Origin: Albibeggiatoa sp964388965
GTDB taxonomy: Bacteria > Pseudomonadota > Gammaproteobacteria > Beggiatoales > Beggiatoaceae
Assembly: GCA_964388965.1 (NCBI GenBank)
Contig: CAYMCP010000007.1
Span: forward strand, 1-63,172
Length of the DNA: 63,172 bases
Direction: 5' to 3'
Positions 25,052-34,543 of the stretch are shown here, piece after piece. The stretch's first letter is position 1. Each line of letters opens with the position of its first letter. The notes under the pieces are model-generated. The model did not search any database. It worked only from the letters and a program-made list of their open reading frames with translations, and had not been told where the DNA came from. The translations under genes were made by a program, and so were the position numbers.

Positions 25052-25690
25052 TTAAATCCAATATGCTGTTTTTGTCATGACTTTTGAAATCCTGCCCATC
25101 AGCCAACGTATAGGTTGTGGTAAAGGTACGCCACCATGTTTAATTGCTACAGTTGCGTGATGCGCCTCGTCCCCCTTCATCTGCTCTAAAATAGCTTGAC
25201 TTTTGTAATCCTGCTGTGGCAAACGTTCTAAATGTTCCTCTAAATGTTTAATAACTTGTTTTTCTGTTTCTATAACAAATCCTAAACTATACTTATCGCC
25301 CGCCGCACCTGCCAATGCACCCATTGTAAATGAACCTACATACCATAGTGGATTAAGGATGCTAGTATGTCCACCTAATTCTAAAACCCGTTTTTGACAC
25401 CAAATTAAATGATCATTTTCTTCATAAGCTGATTGTTCCATCGTTTTGTGTACTTCCTCATTACGCGCCATTAACGCTTGCCCTTGATATAATGCTTGTG
25501 CAGACACTTCGCCTGCGTGATTAACTCGCATCAAACCAATTACCTCGCGTTTTTCTGTTTCGGATAATGCGGTGTCGATTTTAGCATCAGCAGGGTTGGG
25601 ACGCGCGGTGCCCAAAGGTTGCCCAAATAGTGTGCGTAATCCTTGATCAAAATTAATAATTAAATGGTCTAAAGTAGAATATTGTGTCAT
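25052..25690 (-). CDS. coq7: 2-polyprenyl-3-methyl-6-methoxy-1,4-benzoquinol hydroxylase Coq7
   Basis: The 212-residue di-iron hydroxylase carries out a late step of ubiquinone synthesis. Both EXXH-type halves are visible: MRVNHAGEVSAQALYQGQA with EENDHL, and ETEKQVIKHLEEHLE with KGDEAHHA. It is full length for the family and needs oxygen, so it works in aerobic ubiquinone synthesis. It is divergent from ispH, with about 100 bp between the starts. Confidence 0.93.
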   Translation of the reverse strand: MTQYSTLDHLIINFDQGLRTLFGQPLGTARPNPADAKIDTALSETEKREVIGLMRVNHAGEVSAQALYQGQALMARNEEVHKTMEQSAYEENDHLIWCQKRVLELGGHTSILNPLWYVGSFTMGALAGAAGDKYSLGFVIETEKQVIKHLEEHLERLPQQDYKSQAILEQMKGDEAHHATVAIKHGGVPLPQPIRWLMGRISKVMTKTAYWI

Positions 25691-25703
25691 TGTTCATTCC
25701 CTG

Positions 25704-25732
25704 TTTAATTTAATCCATAGATTCACTATAAT
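25704..25732 (+). promoter_or_regulatory. Putative promoter of ispH-purB
   Basis: TTTAAT-17 bp-TATAAT, with a consensus -10 box and a poor -35 box. The predicted start lies about 50 bp before ispH. Confidence 0.45.
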
Positions 25733-25787
25733 GCAACATTTTAGATGTCCATTTCTTAGAAGTCCATCATTTTACGGGTAAAAATGA

Positions 25788-26708
25788 ATGCAAGTCTTAC
25801 TCGCCCAACCACGTGGGTTTTGTGCAGGTGTCGTCCGTGCGATTGAAATTGTTGAACGCGCCTTACAACATTACCCTCATCCGGTCTATGTATTACATGA
25901 AATTGTACACAATCGCTATGTTGTTGATGATTTGAAACATCGTGGTGCGGTATTTGTCGAGAGCTTAGATGAGGTACCAATAGGTTCGGTATGTATTTTT
26001 AGTGCGCACGGTGTCGCAACGTCTGTGGTGAAAACCGCAGAGCAACGTGAATTAGCGATTATTGATGCGACTTGCCCTCTCGTCACTAAAGTTCATACCC
26101 AAGCACGACGCTATGCAAATAAGGGTTATGAACTGGTCATTATTGGTCATCAAGGGCATCCGGAGGTCGAAGGTACACGCGGTTGTGTGGGAGGTATAGT
26201 GCATGTGTTATCTACTACCGATGAGGTGAGGAATTTACAAGTTTCTGATCCCAATAAACTCGCGTATGTGACTCAAACGACATTAAGCGTCGATGATACC
26301 CGTGATGTGATTGCAGCATTAGAGCAACGTTTTCCTAAAGTGCAGGGACCTGACGTGAATGATATTTGTTACGCTACCCAAAATCGACAAAATGCGGTGC
26401 GTAGTTTAGCGAAATTAGTTGATATTTTACTTGTAGTCGGCGCACAGAATAGCTCTAATTCCAATCGCTTACGTGAAGTTGGTGCGTTACAAGGGATTCA
26501 ATCTTACTTAATCCAAGACGAAGCTGATTTAAATCAAGATTGGTTTCAGGCTCAGGTAAAAGTTGGGCTAACGGCGGGTGCGTCCGCACCAGAGATTTTA
26601 GTCAATCGTGTATTAGAACGACTCAAAACATGGGGTGTTACGCAAATTGAGACAATGGACGGTGAAGAAGAAACGACTGTATTTAAAATTCCTATCGAAT
26701 TACTCTAA
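25788..26708 (+). CDS. ispH: 4-hydroxy-3-methylbut-2-enyl diphosphate reductase IspH
   Basis: The 306-residue [4Fe-4S] enzyme of the last step of the MEP isoprenoid pathway makes IPP and DMAPP. The three cluster cysteines are seen in PRGFCAGV (C12), DATCPLV and NDICYATQ, with the catalytic Glu in the TQTTLS region and the conserved HGV, GHQGHPE and SSNSNRL motifs. It is followed 15 bp later by purB on the same strand. Confidence 0.96.
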   Translation: MQVLLAQPRGFCAGVVRAIEIVERALQHYPHPVYVLHEIVHNRYVVDDLKHRGAVFVESLDEVPIGSVCIFSAHGVATSVVKTAEQRELAIIDATCPLVTKVHTQARRYANKGYELVIIGHQGHPEVEGTRGCVGGIVHVLSTTDEVRNLQVSDPNKLAYVTQTTLSVDDTRDVIAALEQRFPKVQGPDVNDICYATQNRQNAVRSLAKLVDILLVVGAQNSSNSNRLREVGALQGIQSYLIQDEADLNQDWFQAQVKVGLTAGASAPEILVNRVLERLKTWGVTQIETMDGEEETTVFKIPIELL

Positions 26709-26723
26709 AAAATTAAATCTATC

Positions 26724-28109
26724 ATGACAAAACTCTCTCCTCTTTTTGCTATTTCACCTATTGATGGGCGTTATTCTAGTAAAACTATGTTGTTACAACA
26801 AATTTTCAGCGAATATGGTTTAATTCGTTATCGTGTGTTAGTTGAAGTACGTTGGTTACAATGGTTGGCACAGCAAGAAAATATCGACGACATCCCTGCT
26901 TTTGATGAGCATGGTAATACGGTGTTAAACAATTTGGTAGAATATTTCAATGAAGATAACGCGGTGCGTATCAAACACATTGAAAAAACCACCAATCATG
27001 ATGTGAAAGCAGTAGAATACTTTTTACGAGAAAATATCGCAGTTGATGAAGAATTGGAGCAAATTACTGAATTTATCCATTTTGCTTGTACTTCAGAAGA
27101 TATTAATAATATGGCTTATGCTTTGATGTTGTTGGACGCACGGGAAAAAGTGCTATTGCCTAAAATGACAGAAGTAATTGATAAAATTACTGCTTTTTCG
27201 CAACGTTATCAAGATGTACCTATGCTATCACGCACGCATGGTCAAACCGCTTCACCCACAACGTTAGGCAAAGAAATGGCAAATTTTGCTTATCGTTTAC
27301 ACCGGCAGCGCAAACAATTACAACAAACTGAAATTTTAGCTAAATTCAATGGTGCGGTAGGTAATTTCAATGCGCATTATGTCGCCTACCCAAAAGTAAA
27401 ATGGGCTGATGTTTCTAAACAATTCATCGAAAGCTTAGGTTTAACTTATAATCCCTACACCACGCAGATTGAACCACATGATTACCTTGCAGAATTTTTC
27501 GCTATTATTAATCGCTTTAATACAATTTTGTTAGATTTTAACCGCGATATTTGGGGTTATATTTCGTTGGGTTATTTTAAACAAAAAGCTGTTACGGGCG
27601 AAGTTGGTTCATCTACTATGCCGCACAAAGTTAATCCGATTGATTTTGAAAATGCTGAAGGAAATCTAGGGTTAGCGAACGCCATATTATCGCATTTGGG
27701 CGAAAAGTTACCGATTTCACGTTGGCAACGCGATTTGTCTGATTCGACTGTATTGCGTAATTTGGGTGTTGGCATAGCGCATAGTATTATTGCCTACGAT
27801 GCTTGTTTGAAGGGTATGAGTAAAATTGAGGCGAATACGCGCGTTTTGGAGCACGATTTAGATCATGCGTGGGAAATTTTGGCAGAACCGATACAAACAG
27901 TTATGCGGCGTTATTCGATTGAGGAAGCCTATGAGAAGTTGAAAGATTTGACACGTGGTCGTGGTATTGATCAAGAACGGTTGCAGCAATTTATTCAAAG
28001 TTTAGATATTCCGATTGAAGAAAAAGAGCGTCTATTAAAACTGACCCCCGCATCTTATTTGGGTAATGCAGTAGAGCAAGTGGAAAAATTAAATTATTAT
28101 TTAACGTGA
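26724..28109 (+). CDS. purB: Adenylosuccinate lyase PurB
   Basis: The 461-residue enzyme of purine synthesis has the fumarase/aspartase-superfamily signature GSSTMPHKVNPIDFENAEGN, plus FACTSEDINN and RTHGQTASPTTLG. The length is that of the gammaproteobacterial (E. coli-like) PurB type. It probably shares a transcript with ispH. Confidence 0.96.
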   Translation: MTKLSPLFAISPIDGRYSSKTMLLQQIFSEYGLIRYRVLVEVRWLQWLAQQENIDDIPAFDEHGNTVLNNLVEYFNEDNAVRIKHIEKTTNHDVKAVEYFLRENIAVDEELEQITEFIHFACTSEDINNMAYALMLLDAREKVLLPKMTEVIDKITAFSQRYQDVPMLSRTHGQTASPTTLGKEMANFAYRLHRQRKQLQQTEILAKFNGAVGNFNAHYVAYPKVKWADVSKQFIESLGLTYNPYTTQIEPHDYLAEFFAIINRFNTILLDFNRDIWGYISLGYFKQKAVTGEVGSSTMPHKVNPIDFENAEGNLGLANAILSHLGEKLPISRWQRDLSDSTVLRNLGVGIAHSIIAYDACLKGMSKIEANTRVLEHDLDHAWEILAEPIQTVMRRYSIEEAYEKLKDLTRGRGIDQERLQQFIQSLDIPIEEKERLLKLTPASYLGNAVEQVEKLNYYLT

Positions 28110-28142
28110 GTTCGATACGATAGCAATTCTCATTACTGTTAG

Positions 28143-28262
28143 GCGTGACGCAGTTAAAGTATTCCTCGTCCCAATGGTCTCCGTTGGGATGCAGCAAGAC
28201 GCTCTGCGTCCTGATTTATTGTGAGTTGCTAATATGGAGTAAAATTTTCGTATGAACTGCGT
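28143..28262 (-). repeat. About 115-bp dispersed repeat, copy 1 (opposite orientation to 44446-44554)
   Basis: Shares CCTCGTCCCAATGGTCTCCG, a CTCTGCGTCCTGATTTATT block and a GTAAAATTTTC-TGAACTGCGTAA block with the complement of 44446-44554. Its two ends carry the inverted octamers ACGCAGTT (28143-28150) and AACTGCGT. It also contains the small hairpin CCCAA...TTGGG. Confidence 0.75.
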
Positions 28263-28364
28263 AATTTCTAACGTTGTAGAAAGTTCTAAAAATGACGTTT
28301 TTTTACAGTGTCTCAACATCTGGGAACGAAAAAAACGAGAAATTCTTTTGCTATACACGGGTGT

Positions 28365-28388
28365 CCCCGCCATGAACGACGGGGTTTT
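28365..28388 (+). terminator. Possible rho-independent terminator
   Basis: CCCCG (28365-28369) pairs with CGGGG (28380-28384) around a ten-base loop, followed by TTTT. It could end the ispH-purB transcript, though it lies 256 bp after purB and the T-run is short. Confidence 0.4.
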
Positions 28389-28410
28389 ACGTGTCATTTG
28401 ATAAAACTAT

Positions 28411-31400
28411 TTAGCCATCGACTAAACAACTACCGATATTCCTAAATGGATTGAGTACTGGGCAAGTTTCTTGGTCAGCGTCCTCTTTGCTACATGTTGC
28501 TGCAAAATCAACTAGCATGTATGCCTCCTCAGTACCAGATACTGCTGCTCTCGCGGTGATTTCTGCCATCAAGTAGGAGGCAAAACTCACTGCATAAACA
28601 ACTCTGAAATCAGCATAGCCATTCGGTACAGTAGCACCATCTGGTGCTTGCCCCGTTGTCAATGTTAGCGCATTTTCACTTTGTGTATTGAAGGTAATGA
28701 CGCTACCCGGATCCAATCTACCATTATTGTTGACATCTTCACCACTGTCTAAAATGCCATTCCGATTGATGTCCTCATTTTTACACAGTATAGGCTGCTG
28801 ATTGCCGTCCGCGTCCACGCTATAGGCTACAAACCGAGTCGGATAAATGCTCAACGTGACTTCTGCACCATTCACCGGCGTACCATTGGAATCAGTAACC
28901 AATACAGTATGTAACGTTTCATAGCGAATACCATCCTCATCTAACAAAGTATTACCAGAACCGATAGTAATAAACAAATCACGCTGTGCAACGGTTAATT
29001 TCACAGTCGCGGGGGTAACATTATCTCCTACAACTGTTGCTGTAATCGTAATTCCATTTGCTGCACTAGAGTTAAAACCTGCAACATAAGCGGTACTTGC
29101 TTGACCATTACTATCCGTCACTGCTCTGGACTGTGTGAGACGACCACCACTGACATCATTCAAATTGAAATCAACAACCTTATTTTTTACCAAGTTATTA
29201 TTCACGTCCCAAACTGTTGCTACAATTTCGCTACGTTCTGCGTCATTACTCGTTGCACTATTCGGGTTTAAAACCGGACGTGATGCTTGTAAATTAATTT
29301 TATTCGCTGTCACCGCAATAAATTCCACTTTAATCGAAGCACTTGGTCCCGCATCAGCAATGGCAGTAATTGTTGCTTGACCTACATTGTCAGCACTGAT
29401 TTTAAACGTTAATTCACCATTTTGGTCTAATAAGCCATCCGATGGAATGATACTGCTAATAGAGCCGCGTGTAGTGGAAATGCCAATATGTTCACCCGTT
29501 TTTGCAGCACCACCTTGTAACCAACGCACGGTAAAAGTTGAAGAGTTTGTATTATCCGTACTACCAGTATTGTCATTACAATTTGGATCATTGGTATTGA
29601 CACAAGGTAGTCCAGAACCACCAGAGCCACCCGTAGAACCACTACTACTGCCAATTGGTATTTCAATTACACCAGAGCTTGAAATGGTGCCGTTGTAAGT
29701 TAAGGTAAATTGCTCGTCAGAAACGTTTAAGCTATGCGTAGCGCTCACTGTTGTTTCAGTCGCTTCTTCTTTTACTTTTTCAACTGTAATCGTATCAGTG
29801 CCAACTTTACTAGGGTCTAACGTCAACGTCACTGTGGCTTGACCAGTGGAATTTGTTACCACTTGCGTTGCCGATAAAGCATGACCTTGCGCTGAATTAA
29901 CGAGTAATGATTTACCTGTAATCCCTTTACTCGCTGAATCTTGTAAGGTAATTGTTAATTCAAGACTATTTTGTGCTGGATTATTAAGGTCTAAAACAAT
30001 CGAATTTTGTCCTTCAATGATTATTTTAGTACCAGTAACGTTAATCACTAGTGGCTGTGCTGTTTTAGTCTCACTATTCGCCTCAACGGTCACAGCACGA
30101 TTATTAGGATTACCTACAGTCGTTAAACGCGCATACGCTAAACCTGAACTATCTGTTATACCGTCAAATTCGCCAGGTCCGTAACTTACACCATCATTTG
30201 TAGTAATTTTGCTAACGGGTTGGATAGCACCTGAATTAACTTTGAAACTAACTTTTTTACCAACCAGTATATTATTTTGTGCATCTTTAGCCCGTGCGCT
30301 GATGATAACACCCTCACTATCACCTGCGGAGTCTAAACTTTGGACGCTAGAAAATAATACCAAGTCTGCAACAGGTACTTGTGTATCAACACTTCTCTCG
30401 AAAGTCAGTGCAATGGTGTTACTGGTTACAGAACTGGCTGTTGCGCGTACTTCAACAATACCCGCTTCCGTGCTGGTAATCGTTGAGGAAAATGTACCAC
30501 TGGCACTCGTTGCACCTACTGCGTCGCTTTGAAAAATACCTGCACCTGAGACGATCTGAAAAGCAATATTCACATCACTCATCGGTGTACCATTTGCGTC
30601 TTTAGCGGATGCAATCAAATTAATTGTTTCATTAACAGCAGCGGTGCTGACTGTGCTATTCAATACCAAACTGGCGGGTGGAGTCGCCTGTGCTACTTCA
30701 ATGAATATAATTGTTTGTGGTGTACTCTGTTTCGTTGAACTGCCGCCTGTGGTAACTGCAGTTACGATGATTGAAGTTGCCACCGCACTACTTAAAGTGG
30801 TACGCCATTCACCTAAACCATTTGTCGTACCATCAGCAGGGTCTAAAGCAGGATTATTGCTAATTAACTCTACCGCTGTACCGACTACAGGTTGACCTTT
30901 TTCATCTAGCACTTTAGCGACTAAGATGATTTGTGTATTTCCGTCCGCAGGTTGGCTATTATTTTCAATAGTCAATGTCACCGTCGCAGGGACAGCAGTT
31001 TGATTAGACGCATTAAATTTTACCAAGATAGTTTGACTACGCAAATTGTTTGCAGTATCAGGAGCTTGTGCGGTAATCGAAACCGTACCGACTTCAATAG
31101 AGCTGACTGTTGTTGTAAAAATGCCGTCTGCACCCGTGACACCAGTTAATTGACTAAAGGCAACAGGGAAATCCGCCGACGTAATTAATTCAATCGGCAC
31201 GTTAGCCACAGGCGTGCCCTCGTCATCTAGCGCGGAAATTTGAATAGTTACTTCATCCTTTCCGTTCGCTAATTGCTCATTATCGCTAAATTGACTGATG
31301 ACTAATTTAGTGACATCACGACTGCTAGACGTTGAAGTAAATTGCAAGACTGTATTCGCCGCTAAATTAATATCGCGTACTTGGGCTGTGACTTGTAAAT

Positions 31401-34107
31401 TATCCACTTTTCTTGATGTAACTTGGGTGGTAAACATGCCGTTGGCATCTGTCGTACCATTAGACGGTGTTGCGCGAGCTGTTTCATCGCCTAAAATAAT
31501 GCTAATTGGTACGCCAGCAACGGTTGCACCTGTATTATCTTTCGCAGTGACGGTGACTGTAATTGGCGTTTGACCATCTGCAATTGCACTCGTTGGTGAA
31601 GAATCTAAGGCTAATTGCGTCGCTTGAATTGGATTGATAAAAGTCAACGTGGCATCTTGATATTGAGTCGTACCTGATGGATTTCCTTCACTATCAATAC
31701 CTTGTGCAGTTGCTCTGATGATGACTTGTCCTACTTTTGTATTCGTAATATTAAAAGTCGCGGTACCAGATGCGCCAGTTGTTTCTTTTGCCTTGTCAAA
31801 TAGTGTTGTATTACTTACCGTTCCGGAGAATGCTGATAAACTAACTTGTACGCCTTCCATTGGTGTATTGCTGTTATCCCATACCATGACGGTAAAATTG
31901 ATTGGACTTTTTCCATCCGCGAGTTGTTTTTGTGGCGTAGCAATGATATTCACTCGACTAGGCGGTAAACCCGGTGTGACGACGGTACCGTCGTCTGTCG
32001 TATTTTTGGAAGTAAAAGTTAAAATCACCGGTGGGCTGCTAATGCCTTGCACCACTGCACGAATACTAAACGATTCAACATTTTCATCTGTTACGGTAGC
32101 GAAAAAGCGACCGTCGCCATAAGTACGTGCATTATTGTCTATCGCAATACGCGCTTTGCCTATGGTTTCAAAACTGACTTGTGCATTAGCAACCGCAACA
32201 CCATTTCGTGTTAAAGCTTGTCCAGATAAGGTAATCGTGGATTTACCGTCTGCAACCTGTTCAGTGGTTAAAGCTTCCAAGCTAACTGTTGCAATGTTGT
32301 CTTCCTCAACGATTGGCGAGTCAGTAAAAATCACGGCTTGAGATTCACCGGTAATTTCCGCGCCATTCACGACAGCAACGGCATCTAAAGTTAAGCTTTC
32401 TGCCACACTGTTACTAATCGAAACACTTAAACCTTGCGTACCAGTATTACCTGAAACGTATAATGTGCCGATACTGTTAGTGCCTTCAACGCGCATGACG
32501 GATGTTGCTGAACCACCACGTAATTTTACCGGAATATTTGGCACAACATTACCTAAACCATCACGTGCCACAATAATAACTTGTACTCTGTCCGAGCCAT
32601 TAGCAAGCGCGTTACTGTCACTTACTCTGATGTCTAGTTCAGTTGGCGACTCACCTCCACCAGAAGCTGTAAATTGAATTGTTACTGTGTTTGAAGTGAT
32701 GCCGGCTACAATCGCAGTAATTGAGACTGATTCAGGTATAGAGTCGCTAATTTCTGTTAAAAATTGACCATTTGCATCAGTCTTGCCTATGGATTGAGTT
32801 GCAACGGCAAAAGAATCTTTTGGAAATGCTAAGGCAACAGGTAGCCCTTCTACTGGTACGCCATCTAGGTCGCGGGCTAATACTAAAAATTTAGCTGTGG
32901 TTGTCCCATTGGCCGGGATCGCGCCCGTTGTCAATAAGGTCGCCGTGACGCGAATATCTTGTTTTTGTTGTTCGCTTGTACCGAAATTTAATGTAATAGT
33001 ATCAGCGGCAACATTTCCGACAATAGGCGTAACGGATGTTGTTTGAGTAACATAGTTGGTAATATCCGTGATAAATTGTCCGTTCTCATCGGTCGAACCT
33101 GACGCGGGACTGGCGACGGCAAAAGAATTGGTGGGGAAAGATAAGGTAACAGGTAAACCCGCTAAAGACGCTCCACTTGCACTACGCGCAACAACAATCA
33201 CTTTAGCAGCACTTTGACCGTCCGCCGCAATTATTGCACCTTCGCCATTCACTAAGGTCGCGGTAACGATGGCAGTGGATTGTGCTATTTTGGTAAAATT
33301 CAATTTAAGCGTATTACCACGTCCACCGCCTGCGTAGGGAATGATAGAAACGGCTTGTTCAACTATATTTGTAACGTTTGCCTTTACTTGACCATTTGCG
33401 TCGGTAATAAAACCTGTTTCTGTCGTGACCACTGCTTGAGAATCTGGTGAAAAACGTAATTCAACATCTAAACCTGAAATCGGTGCTAAAGAGGCATCAC
33501 GAGCAGTCACGACAATTTGCGCACTACTTAAACCGTCAGCGGGTATCTCGGTATTATTGTTGAGCACTTCTGCAACAACACTCGCACCAAAATATAAATA
33601 GCTGGTACCCCCTCCTTGATAATTATCGCGTCCCTGAATTGTGAGTAATACTCTACCATTGCCGGTATGCGCGACGGTAAAAGAAATTTGACCGCGTTGG
33701 TCGGTGGTGACATCTAAATAATTTTTCCCATTTTCTAAAAAATAAGCATCACCTGTTACTGTAGCTTGTAATGGCACATTACTTTCTGTGACGAGTTTGC
33801 TAATGTCGGTGTAAGTATTACCATTTTCATCGACTGCTTCGGCGGCGGCATTGGCTCTAAATACGGTAATAGTGACAACGCCACTGCTAGCACCGGGTAA
33901 AATTTGAGGCGAATCAACGAAAAAAACAATATCTTTTGGTTCAGTCGTGTCCGTAGTGGTGCCACCAGTGCCTGAACTGCCTGTAGAGCCTGCCGTACCA
34001 GATAATAAGCTACTAGGTTCACTTCCGGTACTACCACCACCGCAGGCGGCTAATATACTTAGCATCATCGCTAATGCCAGCCAGTTAATAAACTTTTTTA
34101 CTAACAT
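28411..34107 (-). CDS. Giant surface lipoprotein with about 15 invasin/intimin-like (Big_1) Ig repeats
   Basis: The 1,898-residue protein has a lipoprotein signal with lipobox ILAAC (Cys22) and then a Gly/Ser/Thr-rich linker. About fifteen repeats of ~95-105 residues follow, each built as an Ig-like domain of the bacterial Big_1 type with landmarks such as ADGxSxxxxxVxAxD, GxPVxxxxVxL and TDANGxFxTxVT. A second Gly/Ser tract (about 1,500, GSSSGSTGGSGGSG) breaks the array. Near the C-terminus an acidic stretch, EDINRNGILDSGEDVNNNG, looks like paired calcium-binding loops. There is no transmembrane barrel or autotransporter. It is probably an outer-membrane-tethered adhesin or matrix protein. 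It lies beside the pilus operon but has its own transcript. Confidence 0.8.
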   Translation of the reverse strand: MLVKKFINWLALAMMLSILAACGGGSTGSEPSSLLSGTAGSTGSSGTGGTTTDTTEPKDIVFFVDSPQILPGASSGVVTITVFRANAAAEAVDENGNTYTDISKLVTESNVPLQATVTGDAYFLENGKNYLDVTTDQRGQISFTVAHTGNGRVLLTIQGRDNYQGGGTSYLYFGASVVAEVLNNNTEIPADGLSSAQIVVTARDASLAPISGLDVELRFSPDSQAVVTTETGFITDANGQVKANVTNIVEQAVSIIPYAGGGRGNTLKLNFTKIAQSTAIVTATLVNGEGAIIAADGQSAAKVIVVARSASGASLAGLPVTLSFPTNSFAVASPASGSTDENGQFITDITNYVTQTTSVTPIVGNVAADTITLNFGTSEQQKQDIRVTATLLTTGAIPANGTTTAKFLVLARDLDGVPVEGLPVALAFPKDSFAVATQSIGKTDANGQFLTEISDSIPESVSITAIVAGITSNTVTIQFTASGGGESPTELDIRVSDSNALANGSDRVQVIIVARDGLGNVVPNIPVKLRGGSATSVMRVEGTNSIGTLYVSGNTGTQGLSVSISNSVAESLTLDAVAVVNGAEITGESQAVIFTDSPIVEEDNIATVSLEALTTEQVADGKSTITLSGQALTRNGVAVANAQVSFETIGKARIAIDNNARTYGDGRFFATVTDENVESFSIRAVVQGISSPPVILTFTSKNTTDDGTVVTPGLPPSRVNIIATPQKQLADGKSPINFTVMVWDNSNTPMEGVQVSLSAFSGTVSNTTLFDKAKETTGASGTATFNITNTKVGQVIIRATAQGIDSEGNPSGTTQYQDATLTFINPIQATQLALDSSPTSAIADGQTPITVTVTAKDNTGATVAGVPISIILGDETARATPSNGTTDANGMFTTQVTSRKVDNLQVTAQVRDINLAANTVLQFTSTSSSRDVTKLVISQFSDNEQLANGKDEVTIQISALDDEGTPVANVPIELITSADFPVAFSQLTGVTGADGIFTTTVSSIEVGTVSITAQAPDTANNLRSQTILVKFNASNQTAVPATVTLTIENNSQPADGNTQIILVAKVLDEKGQPVVGTAVELISNNPALDPADGTTNGLGEWRTTLSSAVATSIIVTAVTTGGSSTKQSTPQTIIFIEVAQATPPASLVLNSTVSTAAVNETINLIASAKDANGTPMSDVNIAFQIVSGAGIFQSDAVGATSASGTFSSTITSTEAGIVEVRATASSVTSNTIALTFERSVDTQVPVADLVLFSSVQSLDSAGDSEGVIISARAKDAQNNILVGKKVSFKVNSGAIQPVSKITTNDGVSYGPGEFDGITDSSGLAYARLTTVGNPNNRAVTVEANSETKTAQPLVINVTGTKIIIEGQNSIVLDLNNPAQNSLELTITLQDSASKGITGKSLLVNSAQGHALSATQVVTNSTGQATVTLTLDPSKVGTDTITVEKVKEEATETTVSATHSLNVSDEQFTLTYNGTISSSGVIEIPIGSSSGSTGGSGGSGLPCVNTNDPNCNDNTGSTDNTNSSTFTVRWLQGGAAKTGEHIGISTTRGSISSIIPSDGLLDQNGELTFKISADNVGQATITAIADAGPSASIKVEFIAVTANKINLQASRPVLNPNSATSNDAERSEIVATVWDVNNNLVKNKVVDFNLNDVSGGRLTQSRAVTDSNGQASTAYVAGFNSSAANGITITATVVGDNVTPATVKLTVAQRDLFITIGSGNTLLDEDGIRYETLHTVLVTDSNGTPVNGAEVTLSIYPTRFVAYSVDADGNQQPILCKNEDINRNGILDSGEDVNNNGRLDPGSVITFNTQSENALTLTTGQAPDGATVPNGYADFRVVYAVSFASYLMAEITARAAVSGTEEAYMLVDFAATCSKEDADQETCPVLNPFRNIGSCLVDG

Positions 34108-34322
34108 TCAAGTTTCCTCATTTGTAGAAGAAAGTGGATAAAAAGCAAATTACGCTGATTTTATCCGCTATTTAATTAATTTTTGTTCTATAACACTTTG
34201 CTACAAGCTATGTGTCAATTCAGTTTTGTGGTAGGTCTGTAAAAAATACTAACGACTACTTGCAAATTTGTACGCCTACGGTTCAGCATTGCAAACTAGG
34301 ATACAGGGTAATCACATCAAAT

Positions 34323-34370
34323 TGGCGTGCAGAACTCGCTTTGTCTGTGCAGAATAAATGCTGCATTCCT
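34323..34370 (+). repeat. 48-bp multi-hairpin repeat, second full-length copy
   Basis: Aligns without gaps to 5367-5414; changes include TGGCGTGC for AGGAGTGC and CATTCCT for CACTCCT. The right palindrome region GCAGAATAAATGCTGC is nearly kept; the left is weaker. Confidence 0.7.
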
Positions 34371-34410
34371 GAACGTTTCAGCTAAAAATTTTAATACGAT
34401 TACCCTTAAC

Positions 34411-34526
34411 CAATACTTCGGACAGTTTTTGTGAATTATTAAATATTTCAATAAGTTACAAATATAAGCGTTCTTTCGTAAGTTATTGATTTTATTATAT
34501 GCTTTAAAAAAGTGTCCGAACTATTG
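34411..34526 (+). mobile_element. 116-bp inverted-repeat mini-transposon (MITE), copy 1, with 6-bp target duplication
   Basis: The ends CAATACTTCGGACAG and CTGTCCGAAC-type (here GTGTCCGAACTATTG) are inverted repeats of about 20 bp with two mismatches. The element is flanked on both sides by CTTAAC (34405-34410 and 34527-34532), a perfect 6-bp direct repeat. There is no coding capacity. It lies 17 bp beyond the pilQ stop codon. Copy 2 is 41958-42072 in the other orientation, with the internal 75 bp about 90 % identical. Confidence 0.85.
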
Positions 34527-34543
34527 CTTAACTAGAATACAAA

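Larger units (their letters stand above)
28110..28410. other. Intergenic region between purB and the surface lipoprotein
   Basis: These 301 bp have no convincing gene. They hold a copy of the AGCAATTCTC repeat (28122-28135), the dispersed repeat at 28143-28262 and a terminator-like hairpin at 28365-28388. Confidence 0.65.
34108..34543. other. Intergenic region with a multi-hairpin repeat and a mini-transposon
   Basis: 436 bp upstream of the surface lipoprotein and downstream of pilQ. It contains the lipoprotein leader, a full 48-bp repeat copy (34323-34370) and the 116-bp mini-transposon (34411-34526). No gene seen. Confidence 0.7.

Noticed and set aside
28101..28397. 98-codon minus-strand frame after purB
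   Set aside because: Most of it is the dispersed repeat read through in frame; the same peptide piece appears from the repeat copy at 44446-44554.
29135..32677. Many plus-strand open frames of 68-134 codons opposite the surface lipoprotein
   Set aside because: They are shadows caused by the repetitive composition of the Ig-repeat gene; none has a ribosome site or protein-like pattern.
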